In this document: positions 44,682 to 59,100 of the stretch, one piece after another | Layout: each line of letters starts with the position of its first letter | Numbering within the stretch: position 1 is the first letter of the stretch | Source: Atherix ibis | Taxonomy: Eukaryota; Arthropoda; Insecta; Diptera; Athericidae | Direction: 5' to 3' | Length of the DNA stretch: 64,000 bases | Assembly (NCBI GenBank): GCA_958298945.1 | Contig: OY282608.1 | Span: 74,324,806 to 74,388,805, forward strand | Notes under the pieces: generated by a model | Told to the model about the DNA's origin: nothing | Seen by the model: the letters and a program-made list of their open reading frames with translations, nothing else | Databases searched by the model: none | Translations under genes and position numbers: made by a program

Positions 44682-45605
44682 CAACAAACCAAAAAACCAA
44701 CAAACCAACAAACCAACAAACCAACAAACCAACAAACCAACAAACCAACAAGACAACAAATCAAAAAACCAACAAACCAACAAACCAACAAACCAACAAA
44801 CCAACAAACCAACAAACCAACAAGCCAACAAACCAACAAGCCAACAAACGAACAAACCAACAAGCCAACAAACCAACAAACCAAAAAACCAACGAACCAA
44901 CAAACCAACAAACCAACAAACAAACAAACAAACAAACCAACAAACCAAAAAACCAACAAACCAACAAACCAACAAACCAACAAACCAACAAACCAACAAA
45001 CCAACAAACCAACAAACAAACAAACAAACAAACAAACAAACCAACAAACCAACAAACCAACAAACCAACAAACCAACAAACCAACAAACCAACAAATCAA
45101 CAAACCAACAAACCAACAAACCAACAAACCAACAAACCAACCAGCCAACAAACCATCAAGCCAACAAACAAACAAACCAACAAACCAATAAACCAACAAA
45201 CCAACAAACCAACAAACCAACAAACCAACAAACCAACAAACCATCAAACAAACAAACAAACAAACAAACAAACCAACAAACCAAAAAACCAACAAACCAA
45301 CAAACCAACAAACCAACAAACCAACAAACCAACAATCCAACAAGACAACAAATCAAAAAACCAACAAACCAACAAACCAACAAACCAACAAACCAACAAA
45401 CCAACAAGCCAACAAACCAACAAGCCAACAAACGAACAAACCAACAAGCCAACAAACCAACAAACCAAAAAACCAACGAACCAACAAACCAACAAACCAA
45501 CAAACAAACAAACAAACAAACCAACAAACCAAAAAACCAACAAACCATCAAACCAACAAACCAACAAACCAACAAACCAACAAACCAACAAACCAACAAA
45601 CCAAC

Positions 45606-45645
45606 AAACAAACAAACAAACAAACAAACAAACAAACAAACAAAC
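45606..45645. repeat. (AAAC)10 tract, half-unit slip
   Basis: Ten perfect tetramers lie between consensus octamers. The even count shifts the register by 4. Confidence 0.88.
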
Positions 45646-46089
45646 CAACAAACCAAAAAACCAACAAACCAAAAAACCAACTAACCAACAAACCAACAAA
45701 CCAACAAGACAACAAACCAAAAAACCAACAAACCAACAAACCAACAAACCAACAAACCAACAAACCAATAAACCAACAAGCCAACAAATCAACAAGCCAA
45801 CAAACGAACAAACCAACAAGCCAACAAACCAACAAACCAACAAACCAACAAACCAACGAACCAACAAACCAACAAACAAACAAACAAACAAACCAACAAA
45901 CCAAAAAACTAACAAACCAACAAACGAACAAACCAACAAGCCAACAAACCAAAAAACCAAAAAACCAACGAACCAACAAACCAACAAACCAACAAACAAA
46001 CAAACAAACAAACCAACAAACCAAAAAACCAACAAACCAAAAAACCAACAAACCAACAAACCAACAAACCAACAAACCAACAAACCAAC

Positions 46090-46121
46090 AAACAAACAAA
46101 CAAACAAACAAACAAACAAAC
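46090..46121. repeat. (AAAC)8 tract, half-unit slip
   Basis: Eight perfect tetramers. With the tracts at 44650 and 45606 this gives a net shift of 12, or 4 mod 8. Together with the one-base loss near 43550 this matches the observed 3347-base spacing (3 mod 8) between CATACT landmarks at 43474 and 46821. Confidence 0.88.
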
Positions 46122-49100
46122 CAACAAACCAAAAAACCAACAAACCAAAAAACCAACTAACCAACAAACCAACAAACCAACAAGACAACAAACCAAAAAA
46201 CCAACAAACCAACAAACCAACAAACCAACAAACTAACAAACCAACAAACCAACAAGCCAACAAACCAACAAGCCAACAAACGAACAAACCAACAAGCCAA
46301 CAATCCAACAAACCAACAAACCAACAAGCCAACAAGCCAACAAACCAACAAACCAACAAACCAACAAGACAACAAACCAAAAAACCAACAAACCAACACA
46401 CCAACAATCCAACAAACCAACAAGCCAACAAACGATCAAACCAACAAGCCAACAAACCAACAAACCAAAAAACCAACGAACAAACAAACAAACAAACCAA
46501 CAAACCAACAAACGAACAAATCAACAAACCAACAAACCAACAAACCAACAAACCAACAAACCAACAAACCAACAAACAAATAAACCAACAAACCAACAAA
46601 CCAACAAACCAACAAACCAACAAACCGACATACCAACAAACCAACAAACCAACAAACCAACAAACCAACAAACCAACAAACCAACAAGCCAACAAGCCAA
46701 CAAGCCAACAAACCAACAAGCCAACAAACGAACAAACCAACATACCAACAAACGAACAAACCAACAAACCAACAAACGAACAAACCAACAAACTAACAAA
46801 AAAACAAACCAACAAACGAACATACTAACAAACCAACAAACCACCAAACCAACAAACCAACAAACAAATAAACCAACAAACCAACAAACCAACAAACCAA
46901 CAAACCAACAAACCAACAAACCCACAAACCAACAAACAAACAAACCAACAAACCAACAAACCAACAAACCAACATACCAACAAACGAACAAACCAACAAA
47001 CCAACAAACCAACAAACAAACAAACCAACAAACCAACAAACCAACAAACCAACAAACCAACAAACCAACAAACCAACAAACCAACAAGCAAACAAACCAA
47101 CAAACCAACAAACAAATAAGCCAACAAACCAACAAACCAACAAACCAACAAACCAACAAACCAACAAACCAACAAACCAACAAACAAATAAGCCAACAAA
47201 CCAACAAACCAACAAACCAACAAACCAACAAACCAACAAACCAACAAACCAATAAACCAACAAGCCAACAAACCAACAGGCCAACAAACGAACAAACCAA
47301 CAAGCCAACAAACCAACAAACCAACAAACCAACAAACCAACGAACCAACAAACCAACAAACAAACAAACAAAAAAACCAACAAACCAAAAAACTAACAAA
47401 CCAACAAACCAACAAACCAACAAGCCAACAAACCAACAAACCAAAAAACCAACGAACCAACAAACCAACAAACCAACAAACAAACAAACAAACAAACCAA
47501 CAAACCAAAAAACCAACAAACCAACAAACCAACAAACCAACAAACCAACAAACCAACAAACCAACAAACCAACAAACCAACAAACAAACAAACAAACAAA
47601 CAAACAAACAAACAAACCAACAAACCAACAAACCAAAAAACCAACAAACCAAAAAACCAACTAACCAACAAACCAACAAACCAACAAGACAACAAACCAA
47701 AAAACCAACAAACCAACAAACCAACAAACCAACAAACCAACAAACCAACAAACCAACAAACCAACAAGCCAACAAACCAACAAGCCAACAAACGAACAAA
47801 CCAACAAGCCAACAATCCAACAAACCAACAAACCAACAAGCCAACAAGCCAACAAACCAACAAACCAACAAACCAACAAGACAACAAATCAAAAAACCAA
47901 CAAACCAACACACCAACAATCCAACAAACCAACAAGCCAACAAACGAACAAACCAACAAGCCAACAAACCAACAAACCAAAAAACCAACGAACAAACAAA
48001 CAAACAAACCAACAAACCAACAAACGAACAAATCAACAAACCAACAAACCAACAAACCAACAAACCAACAAACCAACAAACCAACAAACCAACAAACAAA
48101 TAAACCAACAAACCAACAAACCAACAAACCAACAAACCAACATACCAACAAACCAACAAACCAACAAACCAACAAACCAACAAACAAACAAACCAACAAG
48201 CCAACAAGCCAACAAGCCAACAAACCAACAAGCCAACAAACGAACAAACCAACATACCAACAAACGAACAAACCAACAAACCAACAAACGAACAAACCAA
48301 CAAACCAACAAAAAAACAAACCAACAAACGAACATACTAACAAACCAACAAACCACCAAACCAACAAACCAACAAACAAATAAACCAACAAACCAACAAA
48401 CCAACAAACCAACAAACCAACAAACCAACAAACCAACAAACCCACAAACCAACAAACAAACAAACCAACAAACCAACAAACCAACATACCAACAAACGAA
48501 CAAACCAACAAACCAACAAACCAACAAACGAACAAACCAACAAACCAACAAACCAACAAACCAACAAACCAACAAACCAACAAAACAACAAACCAACAAG
48601 CAAACAAACCAACAAACAAATAAGCCAACAAACCAACAAACCAACAAACCAACAAACCAACAAACCAACAAACCAACAAACCAACAAACCAACAAACCAA
48701 CAAACCAACAAACCAACAAACCAATAAACGAACAAACCAACAAACCAACAAACCAACAAACCAACAAACCAACAAACCAACAAACCAACAAACCAACAAA
48801 CCAACAAACCATCAAACCAACAAACCAACAAACCAACAAACCAACAAACCAACAAACCAACAAACCAACAAATCAACAAACCAACAAACCATCAAACCAA
48901 CAAGCAAACAAACCAACTAACCAACAAACCAACAAACCAACAAACCAACAAACCAACAAACCAACAAAGCAAAAAACGAACAAACCAACAAACCAACAAA
49001 CCAACAAACCAACAAACCAACAAACCAACAAACCAACAAACCAACAATCCAACAAGCCAACAAACCAACAAACCAACAAACAAATAAGTCAACAAACCAA

Positions 49101-50181
49101 CAAACCAACAAACCAACAAACCAACAAACCAACAAACCAACAAACCAACAAACCAAAAAACCAAAAAACGAACAAACCAACAAACCAACAAACCAACAAA
49201 CCAACAAACCAATAAACCAACAAACCAATAAACCAACAAACCAACAAACCAACAAACCAACAAACCAACAAACCAACAAACCAACAAACCAACAAACCAA
49301 CAAACCAACAAACCAACAAACCAACAAACCAACAAACCAACAAACTAACAAACCAACAAACCAACAAACCAACAAACCAACAAGCCAACAAACCATCAAG
49401 CCAACAAACAAACAAACCAACAAACCAATAAACCAACAAACCAACAAACCAACAAACCAACAAACCAACAAACCAACAAACCATCAAACAAACAAACAAA
49501 CAAACAAACAAACCAACAAACCAAAAAACCAACAAACCAACAAGCCAACAAACCAACAAACCAACAAACCAACAAACCAACAAGACAACAAATCAAAAAA
49601 CCAACAAACCAACAAACCAACAAACCAACAAACCAACAAACCAACAAACCAACAAGCCAACAAACCAACAAGCCAACAAACGAACAAACCAACAAACCAA
49701 AAAACCAACGAACCAACAAACCAACAAACCAACAAACAAACAAACAAACAAACCAACAAACCAAAAAACCAACAAACCAACAAACCAACAAACCAACAAA
49801 CCAACAAACCAACAAACCAACAAACCAACAAACAAACAAACAAACAAACAAACAAACAAACAAACCAACAAACCAAAAAACCAACAAACCAAAAAACCAA
49901 CAAACCAACAAACCAACAAACCAACAAGACAACAAACCAAAAAACCAACAAACCAACAAACCAACAAACCAACAAACCAACTAGCCAACTAGCCAACAAA
50001 CCATCAAGCCAACAAACAAACAAACCAACAAGCCAACAACCCAACAAACCAAAAAACCAACGAACCAACAAACCAACAAACCAACAAACAAACAAACAAA
50101 CAAACCAACAAACCAAAAAACCAACAAACCAACAAACCAACAAACCAACAAACCAACAAACCAACAAACCAACAAACCAAC

Positions 50182-50205
50182 AAACAAACAAACAAACAAA
50201 CAAAC
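50182..50205. repeat. (AAAC)6 tract, half-unit slip
   Basis: Six tetramers. This is the only even-count tract I found between the landmarks at 48333 and 52017, whose spacing of 3684 is 4 mod 8, as this slip predicts. Confidence 0.85.
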
Positions 50206-50769
50206 CAACAAACCAACAAACCAACAAACCAACAAACCAACAAACCAACAAACCAACAAATCAACAAACCAACAAACCAACAAACCAACAAACCAACAAA
50301 CCAACCAGCCAACAAACCATCAAGCCAACAAACAAACAAACCAACAAACCAATAAACCAACAAACCAACAAACCAACAAACCAACAAACCAACAAACCAA
50401 CAAACCATCAAACAAACAAACAAACAAACAAACAAACCAACAAACCAAAAAACCAACAAACCAACAAACCAACAAACCAACAAACCAACAAACCAACAAT
50501 CCAACAAGACAACAAATCAAAAAACCAACAAACCAACAAACCAACAAACCAACAAACCAACAAACCAACAAACCAACAAGCCAACAAACCAACAAGCCAA
50601 CAAACGAACAAACCAACAAGCCAACAAACCAACAAACCAAAAAACCAACGAACCAACAAACCAACAAACCAACAAACAAACAAACAAACAAACCAACAAA
50701 CCAAAAAACCAACAAACCAACAAACCAACAAACCAACAAACCAACAAACCAACAAACCAACAAACCAAC

Positions 50770-50813
50770 AAACAAACAAACAAACAAACAAACAAACAAA
50801 CAAACAAACAAAC
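50770..50813. repeat. (AAAC)11 tract, the longest tetramer run seen
   Basis: Forty-four bases of pure AAAC lie between consensus octamers. The odd count keeps the 8-nt register. Related nine-tetramer tracts lie at 47582-47617, 49830-49865, 52706-52741, 54714-54749 and 60831-60866. Confidence 0.88.
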
Positions 50814-53149
50814 CAACAAACCAAAAAACCAACAAACCAAAAAACCAACTAACCAACAAACCAACAAACCAACAAGACAACAAACCAAAAAACCAACAAA
50901 CCAACAAACCAACAAACCAACAAACCAACAAACCAATAAACCAACAAGCCAACAAACCAACAAGCCAACAAACGAACAAACCAACAAGCCAACAAACCAA
51001 CAAACCAACAAACCAACAAACCAACGAACCAACAAACCAACAAACAAACAAACAAACAAACCAACAAACCAAAAAACTAACAAACCAACAAACGAACAAA
51101 CCAACAAGCCAACAAACCAACAAACCAAAAAACCAACGAACCAACAAACCACCAAACCAACAAACAAACAAACAAACAAACCAACAAACCAAAAAACCAA
51201 CAAACCAACAAACCAACAAACCAACAAACCAACAAACCAACAAACCAACAAACAAACAAACAAACAAACCATCAAACAAACAAAACAACAAACCAAAAAA
51301 CCAACAAATCAAAAAACCAACTAACCAACAAACCAACAAACCAACAAGACAACAAACCAAAAAACCAACAAACCAACAAACCAACAAACCAACAAACCAA
51401 CAAACCAACAAACCAACAAGCCAACAAACCAACAAGCCAACAAATGAACAAACCAACAAGCCAACAATCCATCAAACCAACAAACCAACAAGCCAACAAG
51501 CCAACAAACCAACAAACCAACAAACCAACAAGACAACAAACCAAAAAACCAACAAACCAACACACCAACAATCCAACAAACCAACAAGCCAACAAACGAA
51601 CAAACCAACAAGCCAACAAGCCAACAAACCAACAAACCAAAAAACCAACGAACAAACAAACAAACAAACCAACAAACCAACAAACGAACAAATCAACAAA
51701 CCAACAAACCAACAAACCAACAAACCAACAAACCAGCAAACCAACAAACAAATAAACCAACAAACCAACAAACCAACAAACCAACAAACCAACAAACCAA
51801 CATACCAACAAACCAACAAACCAACAAACCAACAAACCAACAAACCAACAAACCAACAAGCCAACAAGCCAACAAGCCAACAAGCCAACAAACCAACAAG
51901 CCAACAAACCAACAAGCCAACAAACGAACAAACCAACATACCAACAAACGAACAAACCAACAAACCAACAAACGAACAAACCAACAAACCAACAAAAAAA
52001 CAAACCAACAAACGAACATACTAACAAACCAACAAACCACCAAACCAACAAACCAACAAACAAATAAACCAACAAACCAACAAACCAACAAACCAACAAA
52101 CCAACAAACCAACAAACCAACAAACCCACAAACCAACAAACAAACAAACCAACAAACCAACAAACCAACAAACCAACATACCAACAAACGAACAAACCAA
52201 CAAACCAACAAACCAACAAACGAACAAACCAACAAACCAACAAACCAACAAACCAACAAACCAACAAACCAACAAACTAACAAGCAAACAAACCAACAAA
52301 CCAACAAACAAATAAGCCAACAAACCAACAAACCAACAAACCAACAAACCAACAAACCAACAAACCAACAAACCAACAAACCAACAAACTAACAAACCAA
52401 TAAACCAACAAGCCAACAAACCAACAAGCCAACAAACGAACAAACCAACAAGCCAACAAACCAACAAACCAACAAACCAACAAACCAACGAACCAACAAA
52501 CCAACAAACAAACAAACAAAAAAACCAACAAACCAAAAAACTAACAAACCAACAAACGAACAAACCAACAAGCCAACAAACCAACAAACCAAAAAACCAA
52601 CGAACCAACAAACCAACAAACCAACAAACAAACAAACAAACAAACCAACAAACCAAAAAACCAACAAACCAACAAACCAACAAACCAACAAACCAACAAA
52701 CCAACAAACAAACAAACAAACAAACAAACAAACAAACAAACCAACAAACCAAAAAACCAACAAACCAAAAAACCAACTAACCAACAAACCAACAAACCAA
52801 CAAGACAACAAACCAAAAAACCAACAAACCAACAAACCAACAAACCAACAAACCAACAAACCAACAAGCCAACAAACCAACAAGCCAACAAACGAACAAA
52901 CCAACAAGCCAACAATCCAACAAACCAACAAACCAACAAGCCAACAAGCCAACAAACCAACAAACCAACAAACCAACAAGACAGCAAACCAAAAAACCAA
53001 CAAACCAACACACCAACAATCCAACAAACCAACAAGCCAACAAACGAACAAACCAACAAGCCAACAAACCAACAAACCAAAAAACCAACGAACAAACAAA
53101 CAAACAAACCAACAAACCAACAAACGAACAAATCAACAAACCAACAAAC

Positions 53150-56100
53150 CAACAAACCAACAAACCAACAAACCAACACCCCAACAAACAAATAAACCAA
53201 CAAACCAACAAACCAACAAACCAACAAACCAACATACCAACAAACCAACAAACCAACAAACCAACAAACCAACAAACCAACAAACCAACAAGCCAACAAG
53301 CCAATAAGCCAACAAACCAACAAGCCAACAAACGAACAAACCAACATACCAACAAACGAACAAACCAACAAACCAACAAACGAACAAACCAACAAACCAA
53401 CAAAAAAACAAACCAACAAACGAACATACTAACAAACCAACAAACCACCAAACCAACAAACCAACAAACAAATAAACCAACAAACCAACAAACCAACAAA
53501 CCAACAAACCAACAAACCAACAAACCAACAAACCAACAAACCCACAAACCAACAAACAAACAAACCAACAAACCAACAAACCAACATACCAACGAACGAA
53601 CAAACCAACAAACCAACAAACCAACAAACGAACAAACCAACAAACCAACAAACCAACAAACCAACAAACCAACAAACCAACAAACCAACAAACCAACAAG
53701 CAAACAAACCAACAAACCAACAAACAAATAAGCCAACAAACCAACAAACCAACAAACCAACAAACCAACAAACCAACAAACCAACAAACCAACAAACCAA
53801 CAAACCAACAAACCAACAAACCAATAAACGAACAAACCAACAAACCAACAAACCAACAAACCAACAAACCAACAAACCAACAAACCAACAAACCAACATT
53901 CCAACAAGCCAACAAACCAACAAACCAACAAACAAATAAGTCAACAAACCAACAAACCAACAAACCAACAAACCAACAAACCAACAAACCAACAAACCAA
54001 CAAACCAACAAACCAAAAAACCAAAAAACGAACAAACCAACAAACCAACAAACCAACAAACCAACAAACCAATAAACCAACAAACCAACAAACCAACAAA
54101 CCAACAAACCAACAAACCAACAAACCAACAAACCAACAAACCAACAAACCAACAAACCAACAAACCAACAAACCAACAAACCAACAAACCAACAAACCAA
54201 CAAACCAACAAACCAACAAACCAACAAACCAACAAACCAACAAACCAACAAACCAACAAACCAACAAGCCAACAAACCATCAAGCCAACAAACAAACAAA
54301 CCAACAAACCATTAAACCAACAAACCAACAAACCAACAAACCAACAAACCAACAAACCAACAAACCATCAAACAAACAAACAAACAAACAAACAAACCAA
54401 CAAACCAAAAAACCAACAAACCAACAAACCAACAAACCAACAAACCAACAAACCAACAAACCAACAAGACAACAAATCAAAAAACCAACAAACCAACAAA
54501 CCAACAAACCAACAAACCAACAAACCAACAAACCAACAAGCCAACAAACCAACAAGCCAACAAACGAACAAACCAACAAACCAAAAAACCAACGAACCAA
54601 CAAACCAACAAACCAACAAACAAACAAACAAACAAACCAACAAACCAAAAAACCAATAAGCCAACAAACCAACAAACCAACAAACCAACAAACCAACAAA
54701 CCAACAAACCAACAAACAAACAAACAAACAAACAAACAAACAAACAAACCAACAAACCAAAAAACCAACAAACCAACAAACCAAAAAACCAACAAACCAA
54801 CAAACCAACAAACCAACAAGACAACAAACCAAAAAACCAACAAACCAACAAACCAACAAACCAACAAACCAACAAACCAACAAACCAACAAGCCAACAAA
54901 CCAACAAGCCAACAAACGAACAAACCAACAAGCCAACAAACCAACAAACCAACAAACCAACAAACCAACGAACCAACAAACCAACAAACAAATAAACAAA
55001 CAAACCAACAAACCAAAAAACCAACAAACCAACAAACCAACAAACCAACAAACCAACAAGACAACAAACCAAAAAACCAACAAACCAACAAACAAACAAA
55101 CCAACAATCCAACAAACCAACAAACCAACAAGCCAACAAACCAACAAGCCAACAAACCAACAAACCAACAAACCAACAAACCAACAAACCAACAAGACAA
55201 CAAACCAAAAAACCAACACACCAACACACCAACAATCCAACAATCCAACAAGCCAACAAACCAATAAGCCAACAAACGAACAAACCAACAAGCCAACAAA
55301 CCAACAAACCAACGAACCAACAAACCAACAAACCAACAAACCAACAAACAAACAAACAAACAAACCAACAAACCAAAAAACCAACAAACCAACAAACCAA
55401 CAAACCAACAAGACAACAAACCAACAAACAAACAAACCAACAAGCCAACAAACCAACAAGCCAACAAACGAACAAACCAACAAGCCAACAAACCAACAAT
55501 CCAACAAACGAACATACCAACAAGCCAACAAACCAACAAACCAACAAACCAATAAACCAACGAACCAACAAACCAACAAACCAACAAACAAACAAACAAG
55601 CAAACCAACAAACCAAAAAACGAACAAACCAACAAACCAACAAACCAACAAACCAACAAGACAACAAACCAAAAAACCAACAAATAAACAAACCAACAAA
55701 CCAACAAACCAACAAACCAACAAACCAACAAGCCAACAAACCAACAAGCCAACAAATCAACAAACCAACAACCAACAAGCCAACAAACGAACAAACCAAC
55801 AAACCAACAAACAAATAAATCATTAAACCAACAAACCAACAAACCAACAAACCAACAAACCAACAAACCAAGAAACCAACAAACCAACAAACCAACAAAC
55901 CAACAAACCAACAACCCAACAAACCAACAAACCAACAAATCAACAATCCAACATACCAACAAACCAACAAACCAATAAACCAACAAACCAACAAACCAAC
56001 AAACCAACAAGACAACAAACCAAAAAACCAACAAACCAACAAACAAACAAACCAACAATCCAACAAACCAACAAACCAACAAGCCAACAAACCAACAAGC

Positions 56101-59100
56101 CAACAAACCAACAAACCAACAAACCAACAAACCAACAAACCAACAAGACAACAAACCAAAAAACCAACACACCAACACACCAACAATCCAAAAAACCAAC
56201 AAACCAACAAACCAACAAACCAACAAACCAACAAACCAACAAACCAACAAACCAACAAACCAACAAACCAACAAACCAACAAACCAACAAACCAACAAAC
56301 CAACAAACCAACAAACCAACAAAACAACAGGCCAACAAACCAACAAACCAACAAACCAAGTAACCAACAAACCAACAAACGGACAAACCAACAAACAAAC
56401 AAACCAACAAACGAACAAACCAACAAACGAACAAAACAACAAACCAACAAACCAACAAACGAACAAACCAACAAACCAACAAACCAACAAGTCAACAAAC
56501 GAACAAACCAACAAACCAACAAACCAACAAACCAACAAACCAACAAACCAACAAACCAACAAACCAAGAAACCAACAAACCAACAAACCAACAAACCAAC
56601 AAACCAACAACCCAACAAACCAACAAACCAACAAACCAACAAACCTACAAGCCAACAAACCAACAAGCCAACAAACGAACAAACCAACAAACCAACAATC
56701 CAACAAACCAACAAACAAACTAACAAGCAAACGAACAAACCAAAAAACCAACAAACCAACAAACCAACAAACCAACAAACCAACAAACCAACAAGACAAC
56801 AAACCAAAAAACCAACAAACCAACAAACCAACAAACCAACAAACCAACAAACCAACAAACCAACAAACCAACAAACCAACAAGCCAACAAACAAACAAGC
56901 CAACAAATCAACAAACCAACAACCAACAAGCCAACAAACGAACAAACCAACAAACCAACAAACCAACAAACAAATAAACCATCAAACCAACAAACCAACC
57001 AGTCAACAAACGAACAAACCAACAAACCAACAAACCAACAAACCAACAAACTAACAAACCAAGAAACCAACAAACCAACAAACCGATAAACCAACAAACC
57101 AAAAAACCAACAAACCAACAAACCAACAAACCAACCAACCAACAAACCAACAAACCAACAAACCAACAAACCAACAAACCAACAAACCAACAGGCCAACA
57201 AACCAACAAACCAACAAACCAAGTAACCAACAAACCAACAAACGGACAAACCAACAAACGAACAAACCAACAAACGAACAAAACAACAAACCAACAAGTC
57301 AACAAACGAACAAACCAACAAACCAACAAACCAACAAACCAACAAACCAACAAACCAACAAACCAACAAACCAACAAACCAAGAAACCAAGAAACCAACA
57401 AACCAACAAACCAACAAACCAAAAAACCAACAACCCAACAAACCAACAAACCAACAAATCAACAAACCAACATACCAACAAACCAACAAACCAACAAACC
57501 AACAAACCAACAAACCAACAAACCAAGTAACCAACAAACCAACAAACGAACAAACCAACAAACAAACAAACCAACAAACGAACAAACCAACAAACGAACA
57601 AAACAACAAACCAACAAACCAACAAACCAACATACTAACAAACGAACAAACCAACAAACCAACAAACCAACAAACCAACAAACCAACAAACCAACAAACC
57701 AACAAACCAACAAACCAACAAACCCACAAACCAACAAACCAACAAACCAACAAACCAACAAACCAATAAACAAACAAACCAACAAACCAACAAGCCAACA
57801 AGCCAACAAACCAACAAGCGAACAAACGAACAAACCAACAAACAAACAATCCAACAAACAAACAAACCAACATACCAACAAACGAACAATCCATGAAACC
57901 AACAAACGAACAAACAAACAAACCAACAGTCCAACAAACAAACAAGCCAACAAACCAACAAACCAACAAACCAACAAACCAACAAACCAACAAACCAACA
58001 AACCAACAAGCCAACAAACCAACAAACCAACAAACAAATAAGTCAAGAAACCAACAAACCAACAAACCAACAAACCAACAAACCAACAAACCAACAAACC
58101 AACAAACCAACAAACCAACAAACCAAAAAACGAACAAACCAACAAACCAACAAACCAACAAACTAACAAACCAACAAACCAACCAACCAACAAACCAACA
58201 AACCAACAAACCAACAAACCAACAAACCAACAAACCAACAAACCAACAAACCAACAAACCAACAAACCAACAAACCAACAAACCAAAAAACCAACAAACC
58301 AACAAACCAACAAGCCAACAAACCATCAAGCCAACAAACGAACAAACCAACAAACCAATAAACCAACAAACCAACAAACCAACAAACCAACAAACCAACA
58401 AACAAACAATCAAACAAACAAACAAACCAACAAACCAACAAACCAACAAACCAACAAACCAACAAACCAACAAACCAACAAACCAACAAACCAACAAACC
58501 AACAAATCAACAAACCAACATACCAACAAACCAACAAACCAACAAACCAAAAAACCAACAAACCAACAAACCAATAAACCAACAAACCAACAAACCAACA
58601 AACCAACAAACCAACAAACCAACAAACAAACAATCAAACAAACAAACAAACCAACAAACCAACAAACCAAGAAACCAACAAACCAACAAACCAACAAACC
58701 AACAACCCAACAAACCAACAAACCAACAAACCAACAAACCTACAAGCCAACAAACCAACAAGCCAACAAACGAACAAACCAACAAACCAACAAACCAACA
58801 ATCCAACAAACCAACAAACAAACAAACAAGCAAACCAACAAACCAAAAAACCAACAAACCAACAAACCAACAAACCAACAAACCAACAAACCAACAAGAC
58901 AACAAACCAAAAAACCAACAAACCAACAAACCAACAAACCAACAAACCAACAAACCAACAAACCAACAAACCAACAAGCCAACAAACAAACAAGCCAACA
59001 AATCAACAAACCAACAACCAACAAGCCAACAAACGAACAAACCAACAAACCAACAAACCAACAAACAAATAAACCATCAAACCAACAAACCAACCAGTCA
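53150..59100. repeat. Block E copy 1 of a roughly 5.9-6.1 kb tandem duplication
   Basis: This pairs with 59100-64000. Offsets are 5901 at CATAC 53233/59134, CATACT 53425/59326 and AATAAACG 53821/59722; 6117 at CCATCA 54365/60482; 5957 at CCTACAAG 56644/62601; 5965 at CATACT 57631/63596; and 5973 at the ATG unit 57893/63866. The (AAAC)9 tracts at 54714 and 60831 (offset 6117) also match. The copy contains D-type barcodes on the left and A/B-type barcodes (CGGAC, AAGTAACC, ATGAAACC) on the right, so the duplication happened after those two types were joined. 7-nt units lie at 55767 and 56918. Confidence 0.82.

Larger units (their letters stand above)
41650..53150. repeat. Block D: satellite rich in (AAAC)n tracts
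   Basis: Long runs of C8-to-A units turn the octamer into pure AAAC tetramers again and again. Examples start at 42467, 42567, 44650, 45014, 45606, 46090, 47582, 49830, 50182, 50770 and 52706. A second barcode is CATACTAAC followed by an ACCAAACC unit at 43474, 46821, 48333, 52017 and 53425. Its spacings are 3347, 1512, 3684 and 1408. The two that are not multiples of 8 are explained by half-unit slips in (AAAC)n tracts plus one 1-nt loss near 43550. The AAGTAACC module typical of blocks A and B is absent. No gene is seen. Confidence 0.75.

Noticed and set aside
54280..56898. 872-codon frame on the - strand and dozens of similar long frames rich in L, V, C, W, F and G
   Set aside because: They are perfect by-products of the stop-free octamer. 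The same peptide appears in all three frames of that strand, frames overlap on both strands, and starts and ends fall at scattered T-bearing variants. No ribosome binding site, promoter or codon bias is possible in a two-letter strand.
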